Assembly: GCA_002862125.1 (NCBI GenBank)
Contig: PHSP01000004.1
Span: 1 to 64,000, forward strand
DNA: 64,000 nt
Reading direction: 5' to 3'
DNA from: Methylobacter sp. KS41
Lineage (GTDB): Bacteria; Pseudomonadota; Gammaproteobacteria; Methylococcales; Methylomonadaceae
Position numbers and translations under genes: made by a program. Below, one piece after another: positions 46,299-55,953 of this stretch. Within the stretch, counting starts at the first letter, position 1. Each line of letters starts with the position of its first letter. Under the pieces are notes generated by a model. That model worked only from the letters and a program-made list of their open reading frames with translations. It was not told where the DNA came from and ran no database searches.

Positions 46299-47906
46299 AT
46301 GTTTCGTTACCGTTTGGCAGTATTCATTTTTGTTTCGTTCGGTTTTGTCTTGTTTTTAGGAATCACATTGTATTGGGGATCAAACCAGGTTGCCTTGCAT
46401 TTTCAGCGTAGTCAAGCGGCGTATGAAGCTTTTGATAATTATGAGCGCTTGTCCCAGGAAGCTTACCGCTACTTCAAGCAACGGATAGATAGGCTGATAA
46501 CGGCCAACCCGTCCGCGGAGGCTGGAGCGGAATCATCCAAACTCCGTCTTTACGAAGCGATGCAGAAACTTAGAAACTCGGCGGTACAGCCCCCCATTGC
46601 AGGGCTGTATTCCGGGCACTTGCCGGATAAACCCGCCGAACTGGAAAGAGTCGCCCATTTCACCGCCTTTCTGGATGCCAGCGAATACCGGTTCGACGAA
46701 GTCGAACGTTTGCGCCAGGAAGGCAAGATCGAATTAGCCATGCAAGCGCTATCGAAATTTTCGGAAGATGAAATCGACGGAAAATTCCAGCCGCTGATTG
46801 ATGCCGCCATCAATGCTGAACGAAAAAAGGCCGGAAAAGCCAAACAGGAACTGGAGGATTTAGTTGCTCAATCGCACTGGATCGCCATCCTGTCGTCATT
46901 GACAGCAGCCATATTTAGCCTCACATCCGGGGTATTACTACTTAGCGGCGTTAGGAAGCCGATCGAAGTATTGATGAAGGGCACCGACGAAATCGCCTCC
47001 GGTAAACTAGATTACCGTATTTCTCTCGATACCCGCGATGAATTCGCCTACCTCGCCAACCATTTCAATCAAATGGCGCAGGAACTGGAACTTCAGCATA
47101 ATAAACTGCGCGAAGGGCGCATCGTTCTGGAAAAAAGGGTGGCTGAGAGAACTTTCGAGCTTCATCAGTTAAATGATGAATTAAAACGCATGGATAGCGC
47201 TCGAAGGGAATTTTTAGCCGACATCAGTCATGAGCTTCGCACTCCGATCACCGTCATTCGTGGAGAGGCTGAAGTTACTCTGAGAGGGAAAGATCGCGAT
47301 GCCGATGAGTACAAGGATGTCTTACAGCGTATCGTAGAACTATCAATGCAATTGGGAAAATACGTTAACGATCTATTATTTCTAGCCCGTACCGAAAACG
47401 CCAATCTCCAATTTGAATGGGACAGGTTCGATCTGAGCGATCTGGTAACCGGCGCCGTCGAGGATTTTCAAGTAATGTCAGTGGAAAACTCGATTTCGGT
47501 ATCCCTGGACGCCGAAGCCGGGCCCGTGTGGGTGCGCGGAGACAAACAGAGGCTACGTCAGGTGCTGTTCATTCTCGGCGACAACGCCTGCCGGTACTCG
47601 AATCCCGGCGGACACATCACGGTCTCCTTATCGGCGGATGCAAAGGAGGCCAAAATAAGCCTTACGGACCAAGGCATAGGCATACCCGCCAAGGATTTGG
47701 GGAGTATTTTTGATCGTCACTTCCGCAGCCAGAATGCCCTGCTTTCCAGGGAAGACGGCACGGGTCTCGGCTTGCCTATGGCCAAGTCGATAATGAAGGC
47801 GCATGGCGGACGCATCACGGTGACCAGTATTGAAAACTCAGGCTCAACGTTCACAATAACGCTTCCGTTATATTCAGGAGAACAGGACGGACTTTCAGAT
47901 CAATGA
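46299..47906 (+). CDS. Sensor histidine kinase, HAMP-HisKA-HATPase
   Basis: This 535-residue kinase has membrane helices at about 7-27 and 195-216 flanking a helical periplasmic region of about 165 residues. HAMP (about 218-270), a coiled linker, then the DHp motif EFLADISHELRTPITVIRG (His311) and HATPase_c with GDNACRYSNPGG, DQGIGIPAKD and GTGLGLPMA follow. All catalytic motifs are intact, unlike in the first kinase of the operon. It lies 41 bp before the response regulator and is presumably its cognate kinase. The signal is unknown. Confidence 0.92.
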   Translation: MFRYRLAVFIFVSFGFVLFLGITLYWGSNQVALHFQRSQAAYEAFDNYERLSQEAYRYFKQRIDRLITANPSAEAGAESSKLRLYEAMQKLRNSAVQPPIAGLYSGHLPDKPAELERVAHFTAFLDASEYRFDEVERLRQEGKIELAMQALSKFSEDEIDGKFQPLIDAAINAERKKAGKAKQELEDLVAQSHWIAILSSLTAAIFSLTSGVLLLSGVRKPIEVLMKGTDEIASGKLDYRISLDTRDEFAYLANHFNQMAQELELQHNKLREGRIVLEKRVAERTFELHQLNDELKRMDSARREFLADISHELRTPITVIRGEAEVTLRGKDRDADEYKDVLQRIVELSMQLGKYVNDLLFLARTENANLQFEWDRFDLSDLVTGAVEDFQVMSVENSISVSLDAEAGPVWVRGDKQRLRQVLFILGDNACRYSNPGGHITVSLSADAKEAKISLTDQGIGIPAKDLGSIFDRHFRSQNALLSREDGTGLGLPMAKSIMKAHGGRITVTSIENSGSTFTITLPLYSGEQDGLSDQ

Positions 47907-47946
47907 AAAATAACTTATATTTAATCATCTAATGGGTGCCGGCTAT

Positions 47947-48627
47947 ATGCGAGTTCTACTAGTAGAAGACGATGAACGGATTGTCGATTTTGTCCAGCGA
48001 GGACTGAAGGCTGAAGGCTTTGCCGTAGAGGTGGCCAGGAGCGGTTTGGAAGCTGTGGCGTTGGGAACCGAGGGTAATTTTCAGGCTATCATTCTTGATC
48101 TTGGCCTGCCTGACCTAAATGGCATGCAGGTATGCGAGCGCTTGCGCGGCACTGGCGTCGCCACCCCGATTCTAATGTTGACGGCCAGGGATACCGTGCA
48201 GGATAAGGTGACCGGCTTGCGTTCGGGGGCCGATGACTATTTGACCAAACCATTCGCATTTGAGGAACTGCTTGCCCGGATCGAGGTGTTGATGCGTCGC
48301 GGCGGCGGCGAAATCTCACCGGAAACCAAGGAATTCAGGATAGCCGACCTCGTTCTGAATGTGGAAACTCATAAAGTTATGCGTGGAGAGACGATCATTG
48401 ACCTAACGCCTAAGGAATTTGCCTTGCTTGAATGCTTTATGCGCATGCCTGGCAGGGTATTGAGCCGTACCCGGATTCTGGAACAGGTATGGGGTTACAG
48501 CGCCGATCCGTTAACCAATGTGGTGGACGTCTATATTCGCCAGTTAAGGCGGAAAATCGATGACGATTTTGATCTAAAACTTCTAAAAACCGTAAGAGGA
48601 TTCGGCTACAAACTTGATGCCTCATAA
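47947..48627 (+). CDS. OmpR/PhoB-family response regulator
   Basis: This 226-residue regulator starts at MRVLLVEDDERIVDF (ATG at 47947; an ATG at 47932 would add five residues). The receiver domain has the acidic pair Glu7/Asp8/Asp9, phospho-acceptor Asp51 (AIILDLGLPDLNG), Thr in LMLTARD and Lys in YLTKPFAFEEL. The C-terminal winged helix (DLTPKEFALLECFMR, VVDVYIRQLRRKID, TVRGFGYKL) is the OmpR type. It is the output of this operon. Its type differs from the NtrC-like GlrR/QseF usually paired with GlrK/QseE and QseG. Confidence 0.95.
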   Translation: MRVLLVEDDERIVDFVQRGLKAEGFAVEVARSGLEAVALGTEGNFQAIILDLGLPDLNGMQVCERLRGTGVATPILMLTARDTVQDKVTGLRSGADDYLTKPFAFEELLARIEVLMRRGGGEISPETKEFRIADLVLNVETHKVMRGETIIDLTPKEFALLECFMRMPGRVLSRTRILEQVWGYSADPLTNVVDVYIRQLRRKIDDDFDLKLLKTVRGFGYKLDAS

Positions 48628-48702
48628 ACAGGGCGTAGGCAAAACTTTTGTTAAAAGACTGTTGGCAATTCATTAAACAAGTCAGATTGAGGAAAAGCAA
48701 AC

Positions 48703-49566
48703 ATGAACTATCGTAAAAAATTTGTTGTGGATGCCGGTGAAAAAGTTCAACTGAGTAAAATTGATCCTTCATATACCGGCAAGCATGAGTCCCACGAAAA
48801 AGCAATGCCGAAGATACAGGAACATATTGCCTGTATGGACAAGCTACAGTACCTGCTTTATGCTGATGGCAATCAGTCGCTGCTGATCGTTTTGCAGGCG
48901 CTTGATGCCGCAGGCAAAGACGGCGTGGTGCGGCATTTATTCAGCGGCATGAACCCGCAGGGAACATCCGTGTTCGGCTTTAAACAGCCGAGCAAGGATG
49001 AAGCCGCCCATGATTTCCTCTGGCGGGCCCATCTGCGGGCTCCGGGCAAAGGCGAGGTAGTCATCTTTAACCGTTCGCATTACGAAGATGTTCTTGTGGT
49101 GCGCGTACACAAGCTGGCGGAAAAACCGGTTTGGTCAAAACGCTACGACTTGATCAATGATTTTGAAAAAATGCTCTCCAACAACGGCACGCGGATTCTG
49201 AAGTTCTTTCTGCATATCAGCCCTGAGGAGCAATTGGAGCGTTTTAAACAACGGCTCGACGATCCGTCCAGGCACTGGAAAATCTCCGACGCTGATTACA
49301 CCGAACGCGAGTTATGGCCCAAATATATCGAAGCATACGAAGAGGCCCTGGAAAAAACGAGCACTAAATATGCGCCCTGGCACATTATCCCCGCTAACCA
49401 TAAATGGTTTCGCAATCTCGCCATCTCGGAGATTATTGCCGGTACCATGAAAGAGATGGGCCTGAAGCTTCCGCCTACGCATGTGGACTTGGAAGAAATC
49501 CGCAAAAAATATCATATTGCCGAGCAGGAGCAGGTAAAACAAGGCAGCAAGGGTAGCGGCGCGTGA
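48703..49566 (+). CDS. Polyphosphate kinase 2 family protein
   Basis: This 287-residue PPK2-type enzyme transfers phosphate between polyphosphate and nucleotides. The Walker A motif is ALDAAGKDGVVRHL, the Walker B motif is VVIFNRSHYEDVLV, the lid region follows with Arg-rich FKQRLDDPSRHWKIS, and APWHIIPANHKWFRN is the family-specific C-terminal block. It lies 75 bp after the response regulator and may be part of its transcript. Whether it favours NDP or NMP (class I or III) cannot be fixed by inspection. It is cytoplasmic. Confidence 0.93.
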   Translation: MNYRKKFVVDAGEKVQLSKIDPSYTGKHESHEKAMPKIQEHIACMDKLQYLLYADGNQSLLIVLQALDAAGKDGVVRHLFSGMNPQGTSVFGFKQPSKDEAAHDFLWRAHLRAPGKGEVVIFNRSHYEDVLVVRVHKLAEKPVWSKRYDLINDFEKMLSNNGTRILKFFLHISPEEQLERFKQRLDDPSRHWKISDADYTERELWPKYIEAYEEALEKTSTKYAPWHIIPANHKWFRNLAISEIIAGTMKEMGLKLPPTHVDLEEIRKKYHIAEQEQVKQGSKGSGA

Positions 49567-49821
49567 AGGTTTTTGCTTGTCAAGCAGGCGCGAAGGGTAT
49601 CTGAGTTTCAAGTTGCATAACTTATTTCGCGCGCGTCCTGGAGTATTTCAAAAAGCATTTTTAGGGGCCGATACAGCTTGCTGGTCAGCGCAGCCGAAGG
49701 GATGACTTCAAAATAGAATACAACAAAGCCGGCACAAACATCAGTCGCCCGAGCCTATCGAAAGGCGGTTACCAGTACTTTTGCAAGCACTTCCAGCAGG
49801 AAGAATTAACCGGAGATGGCG

Positions 49822-51480
49822 ATGCAAGTGACATTTTTCTCAGGTCTTCGTCCTTTAAACGCCGGCGCAACAGTGCGTGAAGCGTTCGCGGGCCTGACTC
49901 TGGCGTCGATGAATATTCCGCAAGTGCTCGGTTATACCCGCATCGCGGGGACACCCGCTGTAACCGGACTGTACACGGTGCTGTTGCCGCTGGTTATGTT
50001 CGCTATCTTCGGTTCTTCTCGGCATCTGGTTGTTGCTGCGGATTCTGCAACGGCGGCCATTTTCTCCAGCGGACTGTCCGGCATGGCTCCAGAGGCCAGC
50101 GAGAAATACATGACTTTAGTAGGCATGGTTGCGCTGCTGACTGCGGCACTCCTGCTGCTGGCGCGAATTTTCAAGCTCGGTTTTCTGGCCGATTTTCTCT
50201 CGCGGACTGTGCTGACCGGTTTTCTTACCGGTGTAGGATTCCAGATCGGAATCGCTATGCTGGGCGAAATGTCCGGCATACCCGTACATGCGCACAAAAC
50301 GATCGATCAGCTACAACAGATTGCCCGCGGACTGCTTCAGATAAATCTTCCCACTCTTGGCATATCGGCGCTGGTGGTGTGCTGCATCATGGGTTTTCGT
50401 CATTTTCTGCCGCGGCTGCCAATACCGCTGTTTGCCGTGGTAGCGGGAATCGGCGCAAGTTATGCCTACGATTTTGCCAGCCACGGCATCGCTGTCATCG
50501 GACCGGTGCCGGGCGGACTGCCATCGCTTACCTTCCCTGCCGTGAGCTGGGACGAATTGCTTAAACTCGTGCCTGTCGCATTATCCTGTTTCGTGATCAT
50601 TATCGCCCAAAGCGCGGCCACTTCCCGGGTCTTCGCTATGCGTCATCACGAGCGCCTGAATGAGGATGCCGATATTATGGGTTTGTCGGCTGCAAATGCG
50701 GCCGCGGCCTTGACGGGAGCATTCGTGGTCAACGGCAGTCCCACGCAAACCGCGATGGCGGACCTTGCAGGCGCGCGCAGCCAAATTGCCCAGCTGGTGT
50801 TCGCAGGAATCGTGTTGCTGGTGCTGCTGTTCTTTACCGGACCGCTACAGTACCTGCCTCGCAGCGTCCTCGCGGGCATTGTCTTCACTATCGCTTTAGG
50901 ACTCATCGATATCCGGAGCTTGCGCGACATCCGCAGCGAGAGTCCGGGCGAGTTCATGCTTGCTATTGTCACAGCTGCCGTGGTTGCCCTGATCGGTCTC
51001 GAGCAGGGAATCCTGCTGGCGATCGTGTTGTCGCTGCTCCGGCATGTACGCCACAGCTACCGCCCGCATACCATGGTGCTGGCCCCCGATGAAGCGGGCC
51101 GGTGGCTGCCCATGCCGGCGATGCCGGGTCTTGAAACCGAGCCAGGGCTGGTGGTCTACCAGTTCGGCGCCGATTTGTTCTACGCAAATGACAACCGCTT
51201 TGCCGATGAAGTGCGCGCGCTTATAGAACACGCTCCGGCTCCGGTACGCTGGTTTGTGATCGACGCGGGCGCAATGACCGACATCGACTATTCCGCCGCG
51301 CGATCCTTGCGTGATCTGTGCGACGATCTAAAACGCCGCGAGATCAAATTAGTCTTCGGCCGCGTCAACGCTTACCTTCGAGCGGACATGGACCGGCATG
51401 GCATTACTTTGGCAGTTGGCGAAAAATTTATTTTCCCGACTCTGCACGAGGCTCTATCCGCCGTGCATGGCAAAACCTGA
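49822..51480 (+). CDS. SulP-family anion transporter with STAS domain
   Basis: This protein of about 552 residues has a SulP transmembrane core of 12 or more hydrophobic segments (GLTLASMNIPQVLGYTRIAG at the start, TGLYTVLLPLVMFAIFGSS, GSPTQTAMADLAGARSQ). A C-terminal cytoplasmic STAS domain runs from about residue 440 (LVVYQFGADLFYANDNRF, IDAGAMTDIDYSAARSL). The ATG at 49822 is preferred over 49816 because GGAG lies 6 bases before it. Substrates of SulP proteins include sulfate, bicarbonate and carboxylates; none can be chosen here. The gene is somewhat G+C-rich and stands alone, convergent with accA. Confidence 0.92.
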   Translation: MQVTFFSGLRPLNAGATVREAFAGLTLASMNIPQVLGYTRIAGTPAVTGLYTVLLPLVMFAIFGSSRHLVVAADSATAAIFSSGLSGMAPEASEKYMTLVGMVALLTAALLLLARIFKLGFLADFLSRTVLTGFLTGVGFQIGIAMLGEMSGIPVHAHKTIDQLQQIARGLLQINLPTLGISALVVCCIMGFRHFLPRLPIPLFAVVAGIGASYAYDFASHGIAVIGPVPGGLPSLTFPAVSWDELLKLVPVALSCFVIIIAQSAATSRVFAMRHHERLNEDADIMGLSAANAAAALTGAFVVNGSPTQTAMADLAGARSQIAQLVFAGIVLLVLLFFTGPLQYLPRSVLAGIVFTIALGLIDIRSLRDIRSESPGEFMLAIVTAAVVALIGLEQGILLAIVLSLLRHVRHSYRPHTMVLAPDEAGRWLPMPAMPGLETEPGLVVYQFGADLFYANDNRFADEVRALIEHAPAPVRWFVIDAGAMTDIDYSAARSLRDLCDDLKRREIKLVFGRVNAYLRADMDRHGITLAVGEKFIFPTLHEALSAVHGKT

Positions 51481-51622
51481 GCTTTTTACTTTCATACATA
51501 AGCCGGCGCGTGCATTGATCCAAACTCGAGGAACAAGCTTACGTTGCAGGTCATAACGGCAATTCACTAATATTTAAAAGCCGGACACCCCCAAGTCCGC
51601 CCCGCGAAAATTAAAGCTGTGA

Positions 51623-52591
51623 TTACTTACCAGCTTCCTCGGTAAAAACACCAAAGTTCATAATGCGCTGATAACGGTTTTTCAGCATATCATCAATATT
51701 CTGATGCTTCAACTCCGCCAAATGACGGTTCAACGCCTCCTTTAAATTGAGCGCGATCACCTTGAAATTTCGATGACCTCCGCCCAAAGGCTCTCTAACA
51801 ACTTCATCCAGAAAACCCTGTTCACGAATACGATCTGAAGTAATGCCCATAGCCTCCGCCGCTAATTGCGACTTGTCCGCGCTTTTCCAAAGAATGGATG
51901 CGCATCCTTCGGGCGATATGACGGAATATGTGCTGTATTCGAGCATGATTAAACGGTCGCCCACGCCAATCGCCAACGCACCGCCAGAACCGCCTTCTCC
52001 AATAATTGTACAAATTATCGGGGTTTCCAGTTTGGCCATTTCATACAGATTTTTGGCGATGGCTTCACTTTGTCCGCGCTCTTCCGCGCCAATGCCGGGA
52101 TAAGCCCCTGGGGTATCAATCAAACAGATGACGGGGATTTTAAAACGCTCAGCCATTTTCATGACACGCAATGCCTTGCGATAACCTTCAGGGCGGGGCA
52201 TGCCGAAGTTCCGGTAAATTTTTTCCTTGGTATCCCGGCCTTTTTGATGACCGATCACCATCACCGGCTGTCCGTCAAGACGGGCTAACCCGCAGACGAT
52301 GGCGGGATCATCGGCATAGGCGCGATCACCATGCAATTCATGGAAATCAGTAAAAATATGTTCGACATAATCCAGCGTATAGGGCCGCCCTGGATGTCTG
52401 GATAATTGAGAAATTTGCCAGTCAGAAAGATTACTGAAGATTGATTCGGTCAGTACCTGGCTTCTGTCTTCCAACTGTTTCAGCGCACCGGAAATATTAA
52501 TATTATTATCAAATTCTACATTGCGGAGTTCTTTGATTTTCGCTTCTAATTCAGCGATCGGTTGTTCAAAGTCGAGAAATTTTAGATCCAT
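51623..52591 (-). CDS. accA: Acetyl-CoA carboxylase carboxyltransferase subunit alpha
   Basis: This 322-residue AccA joins AccD to transfer carboxyl from biotin to acetyl-CoA in fatty acid synthesis. Conserved blocks are [14 protein letters not shown] at the N-terminus, [54 protein letters not shown] and [19 protein letters not shown]. Length is normal. It is monocistronic here, divergent from queD across 215 bp. Confidence 0.97.
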   Translation of the reverse strand: MDLKFLDFEQPIAELEAKIKELRNVEFDNNINISGALKQLEDRSQVLTESIFSNLSDWQISQLSRHPGRPYTLDYVEHIFTDFHELHGDRAYADDPAIVCGLARLDGQPVMVIGHQKGRDTKEKIYRNFGMPRPEGYRKALRVMKMAERFKIPVICLIDTPGAYPGIGAEERGQSEAIAKNLYEMAKLETPIICTIIGEGGSGGALAIGVGDRLIMLEYSTYSVISPEGCASILWKSADKSQLAAEAMGITSDRIREQGFLDEVVREPLGGGHRNFKVIALNLKEALNRHLAELKHQNIDDMLKNRYQRIMNFGVFTEEAGK

Positions 52592-52806
52592 GGATACCTG
52601 ATATTGAGCTGTAAGATTAAAGCGTAGATTTTATAGAATTCCAGCAATTTATTCTAAATAAATTCAGTATTCACAGATCATCAGCCACTCTTATGCTCAT
52701 TTTTATAGTACACTTCCACATAAACCAAACTGCTCAACAATAAAAAAATAAAATATCCCAATCAACTTTTCTCATTGAAATCAGCGCAACAACTTCTACC
52801 TTTATC

Positions 52807-53223
52807 ATGTTTACAATTACCAAAGAAGTTTATTTTTGTTACGGGCATCGATTAATGAATCACCCCGGTAAATGCCGTAACTTACACGGTCATAGCGTTA
52901 AGGCGTCAGTTTCAATACAACAGGAACAACTCAATGAGCAAGGCATGGTCTGTGATTTTTCCGATATCAAAGACTGTGTGGAAGCCTACATTGATGATCA
53001 TCTCGATCATAATTTTCTGCTGCATAAAGATGACCCGATTATTCCGATGCTCATGAAGAACAATGAACGTTTTCTGGCGCTTGATGAACACCCCACTGCC
53101 GAAGTATTAAGTAAAATGATTTTTCAGCATCTTAAACAAGCCGGTTTTAACGTCGCCCAGGTCGTATTATGGGAAACGGCCAGCGCAAGCGCCTGCTACC
53201 GGGAAAACTGGCACCAGCCATGA
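52807..53223 (+). CDS. queD: 6-carboxytetrahydropterin synthase (QueD/PTPS)
   Basis: This 138-residue PTPS-family protein acts in queuosine (preQ0) or pterin synthesis. The zinc ligands are His14 (FCYGHRL) and His27/His29 (NLHGHS), and the catalytic Cys23 is in KCRNLHGH. MVCDFSDIKD, LDHNFLL and HPTAEVLSKMI are the other family blocks. Queuosine synthesis is the commonest role in proteobacteria, but no other que gene is in the window. Its stop overlaps the next start (ATGA at 53220-53223). Confidence 0.88.
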   Translation: MFTITKEVYFCYGHRLMNHPGKCRNLHGHSVKASVSIQQEQLNEQGMVCDFSDIKDCVEAYIDDHLDHNFLLHKDDPIIPMLMKNNERFLALDEHPTAEVLSKMIFQHLKQAGFNVAQVVLWETASASACYRENWHQP

Positions 53224-53672
53224 GCTTTGTTAATCCGGTCAACAAGTCATTTTGCCTAGAACAAATCTGTGAATCCAACTACCATAAACTGCTTAAGTTA
53301 ATCCCGGATTTGCTTACGTTCGAAGATAAAGCCGTTGGACTTGCTCCCAACAACACAACGCTTCATATAACAGTTATTGAAAGCACGCCCTACACAATGA
53401 CTGTTGAACTCAGCCATTGCTTTATCAGGAATCTGGATGAATCTATTGAGCCGGCCGTCAAAATACGCATATATCTGGATGCGCAACTGGCTGAAGTGTT
53501 AAGCGATCACGTCCGTGCCAGCGTAGCGCGGGTATTCAAAAACCAGAGTCTAAGCAGGGAAATCATGAATTACAAATGGCGCTTAAACTATTTTCTGCAA
53601 AAATGGCTTGATCATTGTTTAAAAAAAGACTATCACTTCAGCAGAACGGCTGATTACGCCGAGCTGACTTAA
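53220..53672 (+). CDS. DUF1249 (YqiB-like) protein
   Basis: This 150-residue protein starts at the ATG overlapping the queD stop, so the two are translationally coupled. The sequence (NYHKLLKLIPDL, LHITVIESTPYTMTVELSH, KIRIYLDAQLAEVLSDH, NYFLQKWLDHCLK) matches the YqiB/DUF1249 family, whose function is unknown. In enterobacteria yqiB lies between the nudF and cpdA genes; here queD is the partner instead. It is cytoplasmic, with no membrane segment. Confidence 0.85.
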   Translation: MSFVNPVNKSFCLEQICESNYHKLLKLIPDLLTFEDKAVGLAPNNTTLHITVIESTPYTMTVELSHCFIRNLDESIEPAVKIRIYLDAQLAEVLSDHVRASVARVFKNQSLSREIMNYKWRLNYFLQKWLDHCLKKDYHFSRTADYAELT

Positions 53673-53910
53673 CCGGCGACTTCCGAGTTCAAGGCTTCTT
53701 GGCCTCCCAAAATACCTTACCTGTTCGAATGATTGCCCGAATGCTTTCTGATCAGTCACGGACAGGCGGATCGTGTGGCAATCGCCGCACAAACGCGAGT
53801 CCTTATGCCGGACAGTGGGATACTGGATGTTTACGTATATGATTTTAGTAATTTCGAGAGCTTAAATTTAGACTCCCGAGTAGCATATTCTATTTTAAAG
53901 GAGATACTGT

Positions 53911-55116
53911 ATGTCAAGCCCAAAGCCGGTACCTAAGCGCATTGCTGTTTTTCTTGATGGAACATGGAACACTCTTTTGGATAACACCAATGTTTGGCGA
54001 CTAAAATCGCTCTGCAAACAAAGCGATGAACAAGTCATTTATTACAGCAAGGGAGTTGGTACACAAGTTGGAACAAAAATTATTGGCGGCGCATTGGGTT
54101 ATGGCATAGATCAAGGCGTGATTGATGCTTATGAATGGTTGATTGAAAACTTCAACGACGGCGATAAGTTGTATATCTTTGGCTTTAGTCGAGGCGCATA
54201 CACAGCGCGAAGCCTTAGTGGATTAATTTCCAAATGCGGCCTGTTGTACCAGGGAGCGCCTCTCTCAGTTAGGGCGCTTTACGACAGATACCGGAACCGG
54301 GGCACAAAAGGCCGGAAAGTTAACCCGAGAACTATACGTCAGCTAGTCGTCGATAACATAGAAAACCCCGGGATTAATGGCCCTAAAGACCAGCAAGAAC
54401 GCTGGATGCTTAAATATTGCCATAAACCTGACATTCATTTCCTTGGCGTATGGGATACAGTTGGTTCGCTAGGTTTAAGGCTGCCATTTGGAGATATCCC
54501 CTATATCAGCAGTGACAGTTATCAGTTTTTAGAGACCGATCTTAGATTAACCAATTTGCACGCATATCACGCTCTGGCAATTGACGAACATCGGCAAAAA
54601 TTTGCGCCCACGCTATGGACAAAGACCGCGGATAACCTAGCCAAGCCTAGAGAAATAGAAGCCGTTGAACAACGCTGGTTTGCAGGCGCTCACGCCAATG
54701 TTGGCGGCGGATACCCAAATGATTTACTTGCTCAACGACCGCTTCAATGGCTAATGTCCAAAGCAAAAATACTTGGACTGGAATTCCGGTATGAGGTGGA
54801 TATTGATGGCGATATTTCAGATTCAGAATGTAAAGACTCTTATGCTGATTTCATGGGCGGCCTTTACAAATATCTTCCTTTCTCGAAAAAACATTTTCGA
54901 GTGATAGGAAACCCAAAAAAAGAAGAGTATTTAACAGAGCCTAAATCAATCAATGAAACTATTGACAGGTCTGTTTTTGAACGCTGGCACAAAAGAAAGG
55001 ATTATCGCCCGGAAAACCTTAAGAGCTGGGCGGACAGGCATGGCATAAGCATAGAAAGTCTGATTCCTCAACAAACAGTCAAAGCCGACGACCCCACTGT
55101 AGCCGTGCCAGATTAA
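53911..55116 (+). CDS. DUF2235 (Tle1-like) alpha/beta hydrolase
   Basis: This 401-residue protein fits DUF2235, the catalytic fold of T6SS Tle1 phospholipase effectors and of uncharacterised hydrolases. It opens with RIAVFLDGTWNT. The nucleophile elbow is IFGFSRGAYTAR with Ser93. Then come HFLGVWDTVGSLG (candidate Asp), HALAIDEHRQKF and EQRWFAGAHANVGGGYP, which holds the candidate His. AAAGGAG lies 9 bases before the ATG. No signal peptide, VgrG, PAAR or Hcp gene accompanies it, so secretion by T6SS cannot be claimed. It is close to an LprI-like and a lysozyme gene, across a MITE. Confidence 0.88.
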   Translation: MSSPKPVPKRIAVFLDGTWNTLLDNTNVWRLKSLCKQSDEQVIYYSKGVGTQVGTKIIGGALGYGIDQGVIDAYEWLIENFNDGDKLYIFGFSRGAYTARSLSGLISKCGLLYQGAPLSVRALYDRYRNRGTKGRKVNPRTIRQLVVDNIENPGINGPKDQQERWMLKYCHKPDIHFLGVWDTVGSLGLRLPFGDIPYISSDSYQFLETDLRLTNLHAYHALAIDEHRQKFAPTLWTKTADNLAKPREIEAVEQRWFAGAHANVGGGYPNDLLAQRPLQWLMSKAKILGLEFRYEVDIDGDISDSECKDSYADFMGGLYKYLPFSKKHFRVIGNPKKEEYLTEPKSINETIDRSVFERWHKRKDYRPENLKSWADRHGISIESLIPQQTVKADDPTVAVPD

Positions 55117-55133
55117 CTGGAAGTTAAATTATG

Positions 55134-55288
55134 CTTTGTCAGATTATGCTCAATCTCGTCATATCCGCCGGGAAACGGGTATCCAGTACCATGGACGGTA
55201 AGCTTAATTTCATCCATGGAGACTGGATTCCGGCAATCCATGCCGGAAAGACGATCTTGGAAAATAGTCATCATGTAATCTGACAAAG
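55134..55288. mobile_element. MITE-like 155-bp element
   Basis: The element is bounded by CTTTGTCAGATTA (55134-55146) and its reverse complement TAATCTGACAAAG (55276-55288). The inside contains a short palindrome TTCCGGCAATCCATGCCGGAA and a CCATGGA pair, as in many small non-coding repeats of proteobacterial genomes. It has no gene, and no TSD was identified with confidence. Confidence 0.65.
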
Positions 55289-55351
55289 TAGAACTAACAA
55301 TCTGTTTAAAAAGCACGAAAACTACCGGCTAAAGTTATTGTCCTGCGAAGG

Positions 55352-55813
55352 CTACTTTTCCATTAACTCTTTAATTTTCCAGTCATTCATTATTGAACCC
55401 TTGCAAACATCGCCTTCTTCTTTACCATTGAGCCACTTTTTAAGAAATTCAGCTCGTTGCATGGTGATTCTGGTCTTATAATCAGATACACACATTGGAA
55501 ATACACTCCCATAATAGCCAGGCTCTTCTGAATGCGGATATTGAAGCTCAATATCCGCATCTCTAAGCTTAATCCAGGCAAGTTGCGACACTTTAAGTTT
55601 TTCTAAAAAAATACCATCATTTTTATAGATTTCCTGGATCTTTTTATAGATTCGATTTAATTCTAAATCCGCCGTATTAAATTCAACGTCAGCACAACGA
55701 TTCATATCAAGCTGAGTCACTGCAGCTTCCAGGCATTGCTTAGTTTGATCCGCCAAAACCGGAATTGACATGGAACAAACAATACTTAGCAACGCTAATA
55801 GTGAAGACTTCAT
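55352..55813 (-). CDS. LprI/DUF1311-family secreted protein
   Basis: This 153-residue protein has a signal peptide (SLLALLSIVCSMSIPVLA) and a mature Cys-containing helical domain typical of DUF1311/LprI (TKQCLEAAVTQLDMNRCADV, ELNRIYKKIQ, SQLAWIKLRDADIEL). Mycobacterial LprI is a lysozyme inhibitor, and the family is often annotated that way. Its function in this organism is not shown. A lysozyme-type gene lies directly upstream on the same strand (140 bp), which makes an inhibitor role attractive. Confidence 0.85.
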   Translation of the reverse strand: MKSSLLALLSIVCSMSIPVLADQTKQCLEAAVTQLDMNRCADVEFNTADLELNRIYKKIQEIYKNDGIFLEKLKVSQLAWIKLRDADIELQYPHSEEPGYYGSVFPMCVSDYKTRITMQRAEFLKKWLNGKEEGDVCKGSIMNDWKIKELMEK

Positions 55814-55953
55814 ATCTGCCTCCGGAATAACAAATTCAATGTAAAACGGATTGAGCGAATTGGGCGGTAGCGAAACTCCGCTGGAGATTTATGTAGGCTT
55901 GGTTGTTCAATAACTTTTTTGTTTTAGGTTGAACCGCCCCCAATCCCGCCGGC

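Noticed and set aside
53733-53936. 67-codon frame before the DUF2235 gene
   Set aside because: It begins with a non-ATG codon without a ribosome site and overlaps the well-supported DUF2235 start.
53911-55116. T6SS effector assignment for the DUF2235 protein
   Set aside because: The fold matches, but no VgrG, PAAR, Hcp or adaptor gene is nearby, so it is described only as a DUF2235 hydrolase.
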